Part shown: in pieces, positions 1 to 9,284 of the stretch
Numbering within the stretch: the stretch's first letter is position 1
How the letters are laid out: every line of letters begins with the position of its first letter
DNA from: Helicobacter pylori
GTDB lineage: Bacteria; Campylobacterota; Campylobacteria; Campylobacterales; Helicobacteraceae
Direction of reading: 5' to 3'
Assembly: GCF_900120335.1 (NCBI RefSeq)
Contig: NZ_LT635477.1
Location: 248,001 to 312,000 of the forward strand
Length of the DNA stretch: 64,000 nt
Made by a program: the position numbers and the translations under genes
Notes under the pieces: generated by a model
Database searches by the model: none
Told to the model about the DNA's origin: nothing
Seen by the model: only the letters and a program-made list of their open reading frames with translations

Positions 1-480
1 TTCTAAAATACGCCAGTATTTTTGTTTGTCGCTATTAAAACATTCCCCCACAAACACGTCTTCAATCTCGCCCCTAGAGAGCCTTAAAACCGCATTAGAG
101 AGGATTTGAGCGATGGATTCCCCCATTTTAGACAATTCAAAAAAGGCTTTAGAATAAAACACATCCCCAAGCATCACGGCGTTAAAATTCCCAAAAAGAG
201 CGTTAATGCTAGGGAGCTTTCGGCGCATGGTCGCTTTGTCAATCACATCATCATGCAATAAAGAAGCGGTCTGTATCATTTCTACAATCGCGCACAAATT
301 GAAGGCTTTATCTAATAAAATAGCGTCTGTTTCTTCGTCTAACAAAGCGAGCATGAGTTTGGAACGCAGCATTTTTGAAGGGCCAATCTTAGAAAACAAT
401 GCATCTATAAAGCCGCTTTCAATTTCCTTGATCCAAGAAGCGATTTTGTTTTGAATGGCTTGAAGTTGTTTTTCTTGCAT
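1..480 (-). CDS. ispB: Polyprenyl (octaprenyl) diphosphate synthase, N-terminal part (runs off window)
   Basis: Long-chain prenyl diphosphate synthase, which adds isopentenyl units to make the polyprenyl tail of menaquinone. Only the first 160 residues are in the window; the frame stays open to base 1. The first aspartate-rich substrate-binding motif, DDVID, is visible at residues 77-81 after SLLH, as expected for the family. A later stretch (RLSRGEIEDV) also fits the conserved helix that follows. It is the last gene of the minus-strand run that begins with flgI, 9 bp beyond the preceding gene. Corresponds to HP0240 by gene order. The chain length of the product cannot be read from this fragment. 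Confidence 0.88.
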   Translation of the reverse strand, partial: MQEKQLQAIQNKIASWIKEIESGFIDALFSKIGPSKMLRSKLMLALLDEETDAILLDKAFNLCAIVEMIQTASLLHDDVIDKATMRRKLPSINALFGNFNAVMLGDVFYSKAFFELSKMGESIAQILSNAVLRLSRGEIEDVFVGECFNSDKQKYWRILE

Positions 481-489
481 GCAAATTCC

Positions 490-885
490 TTAAAGATCTT
501 TAGGAGAAAAAATAAGGGGCATAAGGGCTAAAAGCCTTAAAGTGGCTTTATCTTTTTTAAAATCTTTAAACACAAGCGACAGAGTGCTGTTAGAAGAAAA
601 GTTTTTTTCAAAAACTTTAAGGTTATAAGTGTTTCTCGCATGATCGGTGTATAAAATAAACTGGTAAGGGAAATGGTTAAAACGCATGTTGATGACTAAA
701 CCTTTATTAGCGTATAAAGTCCAATAGAGCGTGATTTCTTTGGTTTGTTCATTTGAAGTGTCTTTGATGACGGCTCTAAAGACTTCATCTTTTTTTAATT
801 CTAGCGTTTTATCTATCCCATAATCAAGCCCAAACGCCTCTAAAAAAAAGAGGAATATCAAGCCATAGCGGATAAGCTCATTCAT
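490..885 (-). CDS. Small secreted hypothetical protein
   Basis: I do not recognise a family. The protein is about 131 residues with a hydrophobic N-terminus (roughly residues 5-19) consistent with a signal peptide, leaving a mature domain of about 110 residues rich in aromatic and charged positions. The frame is open from a GTG at 891, but the ATG at 885 is the likelier start; both overlap the end of the upstream gene, so translational coupling is likely. It lies between a small helical protein gene and ispB on the same strand. Corresponds to HP0241 by position. Function unknown; a periplasmic or envelope role is inference from the signal sequence only. Confidence 0.75.
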   Translation of the reverse strand: MNELIRYGLIFLFFLEAFGLDYGIDKTLELKKDEVFRAVIKDTSNEQTKEITLYWTLYANKGLVINMRFNHFPYQFILYTDHARNTYNLKVFEKNFSSNSTLSLVFKDFKKDKATLRLLALMPLIFSPKDL

Positions 886-1162
886 TCCCACTAAGAATAT
901 TCGCCATGGATTGGATCACAATGTCTGTTTTTCTGCTCTCTATTTTTTGTTGCAACTCTTCATCCATTCTTAAAGCTTTAGCGAAAGATTCAAACTTTTC
1001 TTCCAAGTCTTCTTTTTCTATAAAAGTTTCCAAAAGAGCCAAAAGCTCTAAAAGCCTTTCTAGCTCTTTTTTAGAAAGCTTTCTGCTCGCATGAAAAATA
1101 ATGTCATTCCACTTGTCTAAGGGGTTTCCCTCAAAAATTTCAAGCTCGCTGTAATCTCTCAT
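878..1162 (-). CDS. Small all-helical protein, HP0242 family (intertwined dimer)
   Basis: A 94-residue, strongly helical, charged protein (for example RKLSKKELERLLELL). From memory it matches HP0242, whose crystal structure is a tightly intertwined, pseudo-knotted homodimer used as a template for designed knotted proteins; its cellular role is unknown. The frame is open back to 1210, but that start would lie inside napA. The ATG at 1162 has an AAGAAG-type ribosome binding site and begins after the napA stop codon, so it is chosen here. It follows napA by 20 bp and may be co-transcribed with it. No catalytic motif is visible. Confidence 0.85.
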   Translation of the reverse strand: MRDYSELEIFEGNPLDKWNDIIFHASRKLSKKELERLLELLALLETFIEKEDLEEKFESFAKALRMDEELQQKIESRKTDIVIQSMANILSGNE

Positions 1163-1182
1163 GCTGGCTTCTTTTTGATAGC

Positions 1183-1617
1183 TTAAGCCAAATGGGCTTC
1201 TAGCATCCAAATGGATTTTTGCAACTTGGCTAATTGATCGTCCGCATAAGTTACGGTGACTTTATCGCCTTCTTTTTCAGCGGTGTTAGAAAGCTCTTTA
1301 AATTCTTTTTCTAGGTGTTTGTAATCGCCTAGAATTTCTTTAAAGATGTCTTTAGAGTGGAAGCTCGTTTTAGTTTCTTCTTTCACACGAGTGAGTTTGA
1401 GCGCTTCAGATAAAGTCACTAAGGGGTGGTGTCCTAATTGAACGATCCTTTCAGCGAGATCATCAAACATGTCTGCAAACTCTTCATAAATTTCTTCAGT
1501 GGCTTTATGCACATTGAAAAAATCGGTACCTTTCACATTCCAATGGAAGTTATGCACTTTCATAAACAACACGATCGCATCCGCTTGCAAATGTTTTAAA
1601 ATTTCAAATGTTTTCAT
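1183..1617 (-). CDS. napA: Neutrophil-activating protein, Dps-like mini-ferritin
   Basis: HP-NAP, a dodecameric Dps-family protein that oxidises and stores iron, protects DNA, and when released activates neutrophils and mast cells. The 144-residue length and sequence match the known protein. The Dps ferroxidase ligands are recognisable in HNFHWNVKG near residues 22-30 and in the [17 protein letters not shown] segment near residues 42-58. The ATG at 1617 is preceded by an AAGGAC ribosome binding site; a TTG one codon upstream is an artefact. It has its own 225-bp upstream region, so it is probably transcribed separately from flgS. Regulation by iron or peroxide is known for Dps proteins but no operator is confidently seen here. 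Confidence 0.97.
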   Translation of the reverse strand: MKTFEILKHLQADAIVLFMKVHNFHWNVKGTDFFNVHKATEEIYEEFADMFDDLAERIVQLGHHPLVTLSEALKLTRVKEETKTSFHSKDIFKEILGDYKHLEKEFKELSNTAEKEGDKVTVTYADDQLAKLQKSIWMLEAHLA

Positions 1618-1790
1618 CAAAAGTCCTTTTTTTTATAAAATGTTTTTAGGCTTTTATTTTCATAAAAACCTTGATCGCTATCCTACACCAAAAGAGTTAA
1701 TGAAAAATTTTTTTTGTCTTATTTTTGTCAAAAACTGATAAACCCTATTTAATTTAATGTTCTTTAATCTTTTTAAAATTTTGTTTTATC

Positions 1791-1820
1791 GTAAAACTCA
1801 TTTTTGTAAAACTCATTTTT
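1791..1820. repeat. Tandem duplication, two 15-bp copies, upstream of napA
   Basis: The 15-base unit GTAAAACTCATTTTT occurs twice head to tail, at 1791-1805 and 1806-1820, in the 225-bp gap between the flgS stop codon and napA. No gene is present in the gap. It lies far upstream of napA (about 175 bp), so an effect on its promoter is uncertain. It probably arose by slippage. Confidence 0.8.
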
Positions 1821-1842
1821 TAAGGGGGGATAATTATCAAAA

Positions 1843-2988
1843 TCAAGAAGCGTTAAGAATCTTAATTTCAAAGGTTTTTTCTTGATTTTCTAATAGCGCA
1901 ATGCTCCCTTCATGGGCTTTAACGACTTGTAAAGACAGGGCTAACCCTAGGCCATTACCCTTTAATTTAGTGGTTTCAAAAGGCTCAAATAAAGCGCTTT
2001 TGTTTTCCACTTCCTTGCCATTATCAATAATGGTGAAGACGATAAATTCATTTTGAATGAACGCTTCAATTTTGACCTGGCCCTGTTCGCTCTCTTCTAA
2101 GGCTTCAATCGCATCAATGGCGTTATACAAGAAATTTTGTAACACAATCCCCATTAAATCAAAGTCAAAAAACCCTTCTTCATCGCTAAAATTAAAAAGA
2201 AAATCAATGTCTTTGGAGTAAGTGTAGCAATTTAGGGCTTCTTTGAGATCGCTCTCTAGCGTTTTCAAGCTTTGCTTGGTGCGGTTGGCTTGAATGCCTT
2301 TAGAAAAAAGCAAGGTGGCTTTAATGATCCTTTCTACGCGCCATAAAGCTTTTTGCAATTCTACAACAATGGGCTTAGTCTTTTCGTTCGCATGCTTTAA
2401 TAACACCGAAGCTAAAAGAGAGATAGAGCCTACAGGGTTTCTGATCTCATGGGCCAAATGCGCTGAGATTTTCCCCATAGAAGCGAGCCGCTCTTGGCGT
2501 TTTTGAGCGCTAATATCGGTTGCGGTGATGATTTGCTTGCCCTGAATGCTGTTTTGCTGGACTAAATAGCTTTTATTTTCATGCTCAATTTCAGTGTTAA
2601 AATTTCCTAATTTAGCCTTATTGAACACCTCATGGCTTTGATTGGCTAAAGAATTTTTATAAAAAAAGCTCCCGTTTTCATTCATCACCCAAATCGCTTG
2701 CGGTAAAATTTCTATGACCCATTCATAAAGGGCTTTATAATCCTTAAACTCCTTTTCCACCTTGTAGCTTTGCAAAATGAATTGGTTTAAAAGCTCTAGC
2801 AATTCTTGCATGTCTTTTTTATTGGAAAAGTTTTCTAATAAATCTTCGCTCTCTTTGGGTTTAAAATTTTCTAATGAAATCACATTATTTTCGTTTTCCA
2901 ACAACCCCTTGAAAGAAGAAGCCTTATAAGAGCGTTTCAAAGGGGAGTTTTTTAAATAAGGGCGTTTTAAACGCTTGGATTTTTTCAT
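1843..2988 (-). CDS. flgS: Flagellar sensor histidine kinase FlgS (NtrB-like)
   Basis: Cytoplasmic histidine kinase that phosphorylates the response regulator FlgR, which then activates sigma-54 promoters of middle flagellar genes. There is no membrane segment. An N-terminal coiled region is followed by a PAS-like stretch (about residues 85-135, [19 protein letters not shown]). The phosphoacceptor motif HLAHEIRNP is near residues 177-185, the N-box near [13 protein letters not shown], and the ATP-binding glycine box is [10 protein letters not shown] near the C-terminus. Length of 381 residues is as expected. The start overlaps the end of the FlgJ-like gene by 4 bp, so flgI, the FlgJ-like gene and flgS form one operon. 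A sigma-54 promoter at the right end of this window (flgL) is a plausible target of this system. Confidence 0.95.
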   Translation of the reverse strand: MKKSKRLKRPYLKNSPLKRSYKASSFKGLLENENNVISLENFKPKESEDLLENFSNKKDMQELLELLNQFILQSYKVEKEFKDYKALYEWVIEILPQAIWVMNENGSFFYKNSLANQSHEVFNKAKLGNFNTEIEHENKSYLVQQNSIQGKQIITATDISAQKRQERLASMGKISAHLAHEIRNPVGSISLLASVLLKHANEKTKPIVVELQKALWRVERIIKATLLFSKGIQANRTKQSLKTLESDLKEALNCYTYSKDIDFLFNFSDEEGFFDFDLMGIVLQNFLYNAIDAIEALEESEQGQVKIEAFIQNEFIVFTIIDNGKEVENKSALFEPFETTKLKGNGLGLALSLQVVKAHEGSIALLENQEKTFEIKILNAS

Positions 2989-3302
2989 GGTTTTTGTTTT
3001 TCTTGCTCTTTTAAGAAATTAAACAGCATTTCGCTATAACCAAAATTCCCGCTCAATTCTTTAGAAAGCGTGTCCTTATACATGGATGTGTAAATCTCAT
3101 CGCCCGGGGCTTTAGGATACAAGGGGTTATCCATTTTCATAGCGCTATCCAGCATGAATTTTAAAAGCAACGCTTCAAAAGAATCGGTTTGTTCTTTGAG
3201 GAGCTTGTCGTTTTTAGTTTGAGCTAGCGCTTTTAATTTCTCTTCGCTCGCTAATTTAGAAACATTGTATTGCTCTAACATGGCTTTATTGTTGTTTATC
3301 AT
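2985..3302 (-). CDS. Flagellar rod-binding protein, FlgJ N-terminal-domain type
   Basis: A 105-residue protein matching only the rod-binding domain of FlgJ. The segment [20 protein letters not shown] followed by [14 protein letters not shown] is typical of that domain. The peptidoglycan hydrolase half found in enterobacterial FlgJ is absent. Its role is inferred to be capping or chaperoning rod assembly in the periplasm. It overlaps flgI and flgS by 4 bp at each end (ATGA-type junctions), consistent with tight translational coupling. Corresponds to HP0245 by order. Confidence 0.82.
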   Translation of the reverse strand: MINNNKAMLEQYNVSKLASEEKLKALAQTKNDKLLKEQTDSFEALLLKFMLDSAMKMDNPLYPKAPGDEIYTSMYKDTLSKELSGNFGYSEMLFNFLKEQEKQKP

Positions 3303-4327
3303 AGTATCTCCATTTCAGCGCTAATCGCGCCGCTTTTTTTTAGGGCTTGCAAGATTGAAACCATCCCCTTAGCGCTCACGCCAATTTTTTGTAAGGCTTT
3401 TACCACCCCGGCAATGGTGATGCTTTTCCCGTTAGAGCTCAGCGTGTTGTGAGCGGTGTCTAAGGACATGTTATTGTCTAAATCTTGCGTGTTTTTAAAA
3501 TCATTTAAAGGCTCTTTAGTGATTTTAAGCGTGATGTCTTGGCTTGTAACCACTATAGGATGCACTATTATATCCACTCCTGAAACGATCGTGCCTGATT
3601 TTTCATCTACAATGATCTTATTTTTCGCGCTGTAATTAATAGGGATTTCTTGCACTAAAGCTAAAAACTCCACCATAGAAAGACGCTCTGGGCGAGTGAT
3701 TTGAATGGTTTTGGGATCTAGTGCTATGGCTACTTTATTACCAAATACCTTATTTAAAGTGTTTTGCACTTGGATAGCGTTTTTAAAATTGGGGTTTTTC
3801 AGGCTTAAAGTCATGGCGTTTTTATGGAACAAATCATACGAAACCTCCCTTTCAATAGTCGCTCCGTTGATGATATTGGCTGAGAGCAAGTTACTAGAAT
3901 TACCCGAAACGATAGCCCCTTGAGCGAGGGCGTAAATATTCCCATCTACCGCATTTAAAGGGGTCATCACCAAAGTCCCTCCTTGAATGGATTTCGCATC
4001 GCCAATAGAAGAAATGTGAATATCAATTTTATCGCCCTGTCTTGCAAAGGGGGGCAAGGAGGCTGTAATCATCACGGCAGCGACATTTTTAGATTTAATA
4101 TCATCTGCAGAGATCTTAACATTCACGCTCTCTAGCATGTTAGAAATGGATTGCATGGTGAATTTTGAGCCGGATTTATCCCCTGTGCCATTTAAGCCAA
4201 TCACAAGCCCATAGCCAATCAGCTGGTTATCCCTTACGCCCACCACGCTCGCTATATCGCCTATTTTTTCTGCCAAAAGCTTGTGGAAGGCTAATACAAA
4301 AATAAGCCACAAAAACACCCGTTTCAA
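3299..4327 (-). CDS. flgI: Flagellar P-ring protein FlgI
   Basis: Periplasmic protein that polymerises into the P ring around the flagellar rod in the peptidoglycan layer. The N-terminus is a Sec signal peptide (about residues 1-19, ending FHKLLA). The conserved core is clear: [21 protein letters not shown] near residues 30-50, then [11 protein letters not shown], and the C-terminal [27 protein letters not shown]. Length of 342 residues fits the family. It is the first gene of an operon with the FlgJ-like gene and flgS. An extended -10 element lies 33-43 bp upstream of its ATG. Confidence 0.97.
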   Translation of the reverse strand: MKRVFLWLIFVLAFHKLLAEKIGDIASVVGVRDNQLIGYGLVIGLNGTGDKSGSKFTMQSISNMLESVNVKISADDIKSKNVAAVMITASLPPFARQGDKIDIHISSIGDAKSIQGGTLVMTPLNAVDGNIYALAQGAIVSGNSSNLLSANIINGATIEREVSYDLFHKNAMTLSLKNPNFKNAIQVQNTLNKVFGNKVAIALDPKTIQITRPERLSMVEFLALVQEIPINYSAKNKIIVDEKSGTIVSGVDIIVHPIVVTSQDITLKITKEPLNDFKNTQDLDNNMSLDTAHNTLSSNGKSITIAGVVKALQKIGVSAKGMVSILQALKKSGAISAEMEIL

Positions 4328-4359
4328 TCAAATCCTTTCTTTATTCCTTAATTCTAATT

Positions 4360-4368
4360 ATTTTAGCA
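4360..4368 (-). promoter_or_regulatory. Extended -10 promoter element for flgI operon
   Basis: On the minus strand the bases read TGC-TAAAAT, an extended -10 element as commonly used by the H. pylori housekeeping sigma factor. It lies about 33 bp upstream of the flgI ATG in the divergent flgI-rhpA gap. No -35 box is evident, which is usual in this species. Confidence 0.5.
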
Positions 4369-4412
4369 TAAGCCTTTTATAAAAACTTTAAACCTAATTG
4401 AGCGCATTTTTA

Positions 4413-4421
4413 TGCTATACT
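4413..4421 (+). promoter_or_regulatory. Extended -10 promoter element for rhpA
   Basis: TGC-TATACT on the plus strand forms an extended -10 element. It predicts a start near 4428 and a leader of about 88 bases before the rhpA ATG at 4516, long enough to carry regulation. Confidence 0.5.
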
Positions 4422-4515
4422 CAAAAATCTTATAAACTTTAAATCAAAGATTTTAATTTTAGCCTTTTATTAGCTTTTTATAAAGTTTCAAATTAAATTG
4501 AGGTATGAATCTCCC

Positions 4516-5994
4516 ATGGAATTGAATCAACCACCACTCCCTACAGAAATTGATGATGACGCTTATCATAAGCCGAGTTTTAATGACTTGGGCTTAAAAG
4601 AATCGGTTTTAAAATCCGTCTATGAAGCCGGCTTCACTTCCCCAAGCCCCATTCAAGAAAAGGCCATTCCGGCTGTTTTACAAGGCCGAGATGTGATCGC
4701 GCAAGCCCAAACAGGCACAGGAAAAACCGCCGCTTTCGCTCTGCCCATTATCAATAACCTTAAAAACAACCACACCATAGAAGCCTTAGTGATCACGCCC
4801 ACCAGAGAATTAGCCATGCAAATTAGCGATGAGATTTTTAAATTGGGCAAACACACTAGGACTAAAACCGTGTGCGTGTATGGAGGCCAGAGCGTTAAAA
4901 AACAATGCGAATTCATTAAGAAAAACCCCCAAGTGATGATCGCCACGCCAGGAAGGCTGTTGGATCATTTAAAAAACGAGCGCATCCATAAATTTGTGCC
5001 TAAAGTGGTCGTTTTAGATGAAAGCGATGAAATGCTAGATATGGGGTTTTTAGACGATATTGAAGAGATTTTTGACTACCTCCCTAGCGAAGCGCAGATT
5101 TTGCTTTTTTCAGCCACGATGCCAGAGCCGATTAAAAGATTAGCGGATAAGATTTTAGAAAACCCTATTAAAATCCATATCGCTCCTTCTAATATCACTA
5201 ACACTGACATCACCCAACGCTTTTATGTGATCAATGAGCATGAGAGGGCTGAAGCTATCATGCGCCTTTTAGACACCCAAGCGCCCAAAAAGAGCATTGT
5301 TTTCACGCGCACCAAAAAAGAAGCCGATGAATTGCACCAATTCCTTGCTTCTAAAAATTACAAAAGCACCGCCTTGCATGGGGATATGGATCAAAGGGAT
5401 CGGCGCGCTTCTATCATGGCGTTTAAAAAAAATGACGCTGATGTGTTGGTGGCTACAGATGTAGCGAGCCGTGGGCTAGATATTAGCGGTGTAAGCCATG
5501 TGTTTAATTACCACTTGCCCCTAAATACCGAGAGCTATATCCACCGCATCGGGAGAACCGGGCGAGCGGGCAAAAAAGGCATGGCGATCACTTTAGTAAC
5601 CCCCTTAGAATACAAAGAGCTTTTACGCATGCAAAAAGAAATTGATTCAGAGATTGAACTTTTTGAGATCCCCACCATTAACGAAAATCAGATCATCAAA
5701 ACCTTGCATGACGCTAAAGTGTCTGAAGGGATCATCAGTCTTTATGAACAGCTTACCGAAATTTTTGAGCCGTCTCAATTGGTTTTAAAACTTTTGAGTT
5801 TGCAGTTTGAAACCAGCAAAATCGGCTTGAACCAGCAAGAAATTGATGCGATTCAAAACCCTAAAGAGAAAACGCCAAAACCCTCTAACAAAAAAACGCA
5901 CCCGCATGAGCCAGCGCGTTCTTTCAAAAAGGGCCATTACAGAGAAAAAGGCTCTAAAACGAACCACCATTCTAAAAAACCCAAACGCCGTTAA
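4516..5994 (+). CDS. rhpA: DEAD-box RNA helicase RhpA
   Basis: The single DEAD-box RNA helicase of H. pylori, known to work with RNase J in the degradosome-like complex. The motifs run in order: Q motif (SPSPIQEKAIP), motif I AQTGTGKT, Ia PTRELA, Ib TPGR, motif II as DESD (a variant of DEAD), motif III SAT, then TDVASRGLDI and HRIGRTGRAG in the second RecA domain. The C-terminal 60 residues are basic (many Lys, Arg, His), fitting an RNA-binding tail. The ATG at 4516 gives 492 residues; the longer TTG start at 4498 would only add six residues and lacks a better ribosome site. It is followed by an SPFH protein gene after 20 bp. Confidence 0.95.
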   Translation: MELNQPPLPTEIDDDAYHKPSFNDLGLKESVLKSVYEAGFTSPSPIQEKAIPAVLQGRDVIAQAQTGTGKTAAFALPIINNLKNNHTIEALVITPTRELAMQISDEIFKLGKHTRTKTVCVYGGQSVKKQCEFIKKNPQVMIATPGRLLDHLKNERIHKFVPKVVVLDESDEMLDMGFLDDIEEIFDYLPSEAQILLFSATMPEPIKRLADKILENPIKIHIAPSNITNTDITQRFYVINEHERAEAIMRLLDTQAPKKSIVFTRTKKEADELHQFLASKNYKSTALHGDMDQRDRRASIMAFKKNDADVLVATDVASRGLDISGVSHVFNYHLPLNTESYIHRIGRTGRAGKKGMAITLVTPLEYKELLRMQKEIDSEIELFEIPTINENQIIKTLHDAKVSEGIISLYEQLTEIFEPSQLVLKLLSLQFETSKIGLNQQEIDAIQNPKEKTPKPSNKKTHPHEPARSFKKGHYREKGSKTNHHSKKPKRR

Positions 5995-6014
5995 AATATT
6001 TAAAAAGGAAATTC

Positions 6015-7103
6015 ATGCCCATTGATTTGAACGAACATTTAAAAAAGAAAAATCCTCAAAGAGAAACCCCCACTCCTAATACGCCTAATAATGGGGGGCG
6101 TTTCATTCCGCCGTCTAACTCTTTTAATTCTAAAAAACTATCGGTTTTAATCGTCATTGTCCTTTTAGGCGTTATCGCTTTTTTGGCTAAGCCTTTTGAA
6201 GTGATTAGCTCAGGAGAAATTGGCATTAAAATCACCGCCGGGAAATACGAGCCCACCCCCTTACAGCCAGGAATCCACTTTTTTGTGCCTATCATTCAAG
6301 ACATCCTCATTGTGGATACAAGGATCAGAAATATCAATTTTTCACGCACCGAAGACATGGGCGTGGCGGGTAAAAACCAAGGGATTTTTAGAAACGACGC
6401 TATTAATGTGATGGATAGTAGGGGCTTGACCGTTTCTATTGAACTCACCGTGCAATACCGCCTAAACCCCCAAACCACCCCCCAAACGATCGCTACTTAT
6501 GGCTTGTCTTGGGAGCAAAAGATCATCAACCCTGTGGTGCGCGATGTGGTGCGATCTGTCGTGGGGCGCTATCCGGCTGAAGATTTACCCATTAAGCGCA
6601 ATGAAATCGCCGCTCTTATTAATAGCGGTATCAATAAAGAAGTTTCTAAGCTCCCCAACACCCCTGTGGAATTAAGCTCTATCCAATTGAGAGAAATCGT
6701 CTTGCCCGCTAAGATTAAAGAGCAAATTGAAAAAGTCCAAATCGCGCGCCAAGAATCAGAAAGGGTGAAATACGAGGTAGAGCGCTCCAAGCAAGAAGCT
6801 CAAAAACAAGCCGCTCTGGCTAAAGGGGAAGCGGACGCTAACAGGATTAAGGCTCAGGGCGTGGCGGATGCGATCGTGATTGAAGCTAAGGCGAAATCTC
6901 AAGCCAATTTAAGCATTTCGCAAAGCTTGAGCGACAAGCTTTTAAGGCTGCGCCAAATTGAAGTTCAAGGCCAGTTTAATGAAGCGTTAAAAACGAATAA
7001 TAACGCTCAAATCATGCTCACTCCAGGCGGGGCTGTGCCTAACATTTGGATTGACACTAAAAGTAAGGTTAAATCTAGCATTGCCGAGAGTAAAGAGCCT
7101 TAA
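6015..7103 (+). CDS. SPFH/prohibitin (band 7) family membrane protein
   Basis: Resembles prohibitin/stomatin-type proteins, which form large membrane-bound oligomers that organise membranes and modulate proteases such as FtsH. A proline-rich cytoplasmic N-terminus (residues 1-37) is followed by one membrane segment (about residues 40-60, LSVLIVIVLLGVIAFLAK). The band 7 domain follows (SGEIGIKITAGKYEPTPLQPG, then VQYRLNP), and a long alanine/glutamate-rich coiled coil at about residues 235-300 carries the typical EAQKQAALAKGEADANRIKA pattern. An AAGGAA site precedes the ATG. Corresponds to HP0248. The partner protease is unknown. Confidence 0.88.
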   Translation: MPIDLNEHLKKKNPQRETPTPNTPNNGGRFIPPSNSFNSKKLSVLIVIVLLGVIAFLAKPFEVISSGEIGIKITAGKYEPTPLQPGIHFFVPIIQDILIVDTRIRNINFSRTEDMGVAGKNQGIFRNDAINVMDSRGLTVSIELTVQYRLNPQTTPQTIATYGLSWEQKIINPVVRDVVRSVVGRYPAEDLPIKRNEIAALINSGINKEVSKLPNTPVELSSIQLREIVLPAKIKEQIEKVQIARQESERVKYEVERSKQEAQKQAALAKGEADANRIKAQGVADAIVIEAKAKSQANLSISQSLSDKLLRLRQIEVQGQFNEALKTNNNAQIMLTPGGAVPNIWIDTKSKVKSSIAESKEP

Positions 7104-7109
7104 AAACGC

Positions 7110-7649
7110 ATGGCGTCTCTTGCCTTTATCCAAGCTTTTTTGGAGTCTTTTAAGGGATTTTTAAGCCAAGCGACTTTAATCAGCGTTTTAATAGCGAGCG
7201 TTTTAATCCTTTTTTGCGCGATTTTGCTCCTTTTGGCTCTGCTTTTGAGAAACCGCTGGGCTAGTTATATAACAACAGCGGCTTTTTTGGGCGCGTTTTT
7301 AAGCATGCCTTTTGTTTTGGATGTCTTACTCACTCAAGCGATTTACCCCATAGAAACGCGCATCTTGCACGCTAACCCCTTAAGTTATAGCAACGCTTTT
7401 TCTTTGCAAGTGGGAGTCAAAAACCATTCCAGATTCAGTCTAAACAAATGCGTTTTACGCCTAGAAGTCCTTAAAAACCCTCACAATTTTGTGGAAGAGC
7501 GAGCTTTTAAATGGTTTGTCAAAAAAAGCTATGAAAAAACCTTTAAAGAAAAGATTTTGCCCAAAGAATCCAAGGTCTTTTCATTCTTTATTGACGACTA
7601 CCCTTATTCAAAAACAGCCCCCTATCAAGTTTCTTTGTTTTGTTTATAG
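7110..7649 (+). CDS. Membrane protein, DUF2393-like
   Basis: A 179-residue protein with two predicted membrane segments (about residues 20-45 and 53-75) and a C-terminal non-cytoplasmic domain with a beta-rich pattern (FSLQVGVKNHSRFSLNKCVLRLEVL). This matches the layout of the epsilonproteobacterial DUF2393 family as I recall it; no function is known. It starts 6 bp after the SPFH protein gene, so the two are almost certainly co-transcribed. It is the last gene before a convergent junction with oppD. The 75 bp after it show no clear terminator. Confidence 0.75.
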   Translation: MASLAFIQAFLESFKGFLSQATLISVLIASVLILFCAILLLLALLLRNRWASYITTAAFLGAFLSMPFVLDVLLTQAIYPIETRILHANPLSYSNAFSLQVGVKNHSRFSLNKCVLRLEVLKNPHNFVEERAFKWFVKKSYEKTFKEKILPKESKVFSFFIDDYPYSKTAPYQVSLFCL

Positions 7650-7724
7650 AAAATGAAAAGATAACGCCCATTATAAAAAAGCGATTAAAAAACACATTAA
7701 AGGCATGAATTTTAAAATAAAGCT

Positions 7725-9275
7725 TTAAAGCCTAGACTCCAACAAACGCTTCGTATAAGCGTGTTTGGGGTTTTCAAACACTTCTTCAATAGCGCCTGTT
7801 TCCACGACTTTCCCCTCACTTATCACTAACACCCTATCGCAAAACGCTTTGATCACATCTAAATCATGGCTGATAAACAAATAGCTCAAATCCTGCTTTT
7901 CTTGTAAATTCAACAATAATTCCAACACGCTTTTTTGAATGCTTTTGTCTAAAGCAGAGGTAGGCTCATCTAAAAGAATGATTTTAGGTTTTAAGGCAAT
8001 CGCTCTAGCGATCGCTACTCTTTGGCGTTCCCCTCCACTGAGCTCATAAGCGTAAAAGTTAAGCAATTCAGAATTCAAGCGCACTTCTTCTAAACAAAGT
8101 TCAGCCAAATGGTGCCATTCTTCTTTGGAAGCCTTAGGGTAAGCAAAGCGTAAAGCTTCTATCAAAATGCTTTGAATGCTTAAGCGAGGGTTTAATGAGG
8201 CGTAAGGGTCTTGAAACACCATTTGCAAGATCTTGCGGTAGGGTTTGAACGCCTTAGAATTTAAAGGCCCCACGCTTTGGCCTAAAATCTTTTCTTCTCC
8301 GCTGTTTAGAGCGAGTTTTAAAAGCCCCAACGCTAAAGAGCTTTTCCCGCTCCCGCTTTCGCCAATGATGCCGATGTTTTCCTTAGCTTTGAGGGAAAAA
8401 TTGACTGATGCGATAAGGGGCTTTTTTAAAGAAGGCCTAAAGAAGCGTTTTTGCAAGTAATAAACGCTAAAATCCTTCACTTCTAAAAGCGTCTCGTCTA
8501 GCGCTTTTAAATTTTTAGCGGGCAAATTAGAAGCTTGAATCAAGAGTTTTGAATATTCGTGCTTGGGGTCATTAAAAAGATCTTTAGTCAAATTGGTTTC
8601 TACTATCTCGCCTTTTTTTAGCACATAAACCCTATCAGCCAAGCGTTTGACCGCTTTTAAATCATGGCTAATGAATAAAAGAGCGATGTTTTTTTCCGCG
8701 CTCAATTGCTTGAGCAAGTCTAAAATCTGGTTTTGGATTTGCGCATCTAGCGCGGTGGTAGGCTCATCGCAAATGAGCAGTTTGGGCGCATTAATAATGC
8801 CCATAGCGATACACACCCTTTGGCGTTGCCCTCCGCTCAACTCATAAGGGTAACGATCCAAAAATTTTTCATCTAATTGGACTTGTTTCATGGCGTTTAA
8901 AACTTGTTCTTTAAGGAGCGTTTGAGAAGCGTTTTTATGGTGTAAAAAATAGGCTTCACTCATTTGCTTGCCGATTTTATGCAAGGGGTTTAGGCTGGAT
9001 AGGGGGTCTTGGGCGATGTAAGCGATAATATTCCCCCTTAAATGTTGCATGAACGCTTCGCTTTCTTTTAAAAGGTTGGTTGTTTCAAACAGGATTTCGC
9101 CATTATGGGGCTTGAATCTAGGGTTTAATCGCATGATGAGATTAGCGATAGAGCTTTTCCCGCTCCCGCTTTCGCCCACGATCGCCACCCTTTCACCATA
9201 ACTTAAAGAAATATTGATGTTTTGGAGCGAAAAATGCGCATTCAAAACGCAGTTTAAATTCTTGATTTCTAGCAT
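7725..9275 (-). CDS. oppD: Oligopeptide ABC transporter, fused double ATPase subunit
   Basis: Energises peptide import. A single 516-residue chain holds two complete ABC ATPase domains, equivalent to separate OppD and OppF. Domain 1 has Walker A GESGSGKSS near residue 34 and signature LSGGQRQRV near residue 146. Domain 2 has Walker A GESGSGKSS near residue 306 and signature LSGGERQRV near residue 415. Both Walker B sites are followed by DEPT. It lies 9 bp downstream of oppC on the same strand. The binding protein and second permease are not in this window; from memory, H. pylori carries oppA and oppB elsewhere. Confidence 0.92.
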   Translation of the reverse strand: MLEIKNLNCVLNAHFSLQNINISLSYGERVAIVGESGSGKSSIANLIMRLNPRFKPHNGEILFETTNLLKESEAFMQHLRGNIIAYIAQDPLSSLNPLHKIGKQMSEAYFLHHKNASQTLLKEQVLNAMKQVQLDEKFLDRYPYELSGGQRQRVCIAMGIINAPKLLICDEPTTALDAQIQNQILDLLKQLSAEKNIALLFISHDLKAVKRLADRVYVLKKGEIVETNLTKDLFNDPKHEYSKLLIQASNLPAKNLKALDETLLEVKDFSVYYLQKRFFRPSLKKPLIASVNFSLKAKENIGIIGESGSGKSSLALGLLKLALNSGEEKILGQSVGPLNSKAFKPYRKILQMVFQDPYASLNPRLSIQSILIEALRFAYPKASKEEWHHLAELCLEEVRLNSELLNFYAYELSGGERQRVAIARAIALKPKIILLDEPTSALDKSIQKSVLELLLNLQEKQDLSYLFISHDLDVIKAFCDRVLVISEGKVVETGAIEEVFENPKHAYTKRLLESRL

Positions 9276-9284
9276 GTAACCCCT

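Noticed and set aside
206..454. Plus-strand open frame of 82 codons near the left edge
   Set aside because: It is antisense to ispB, whose DDVID motif and reading frame are convincing.
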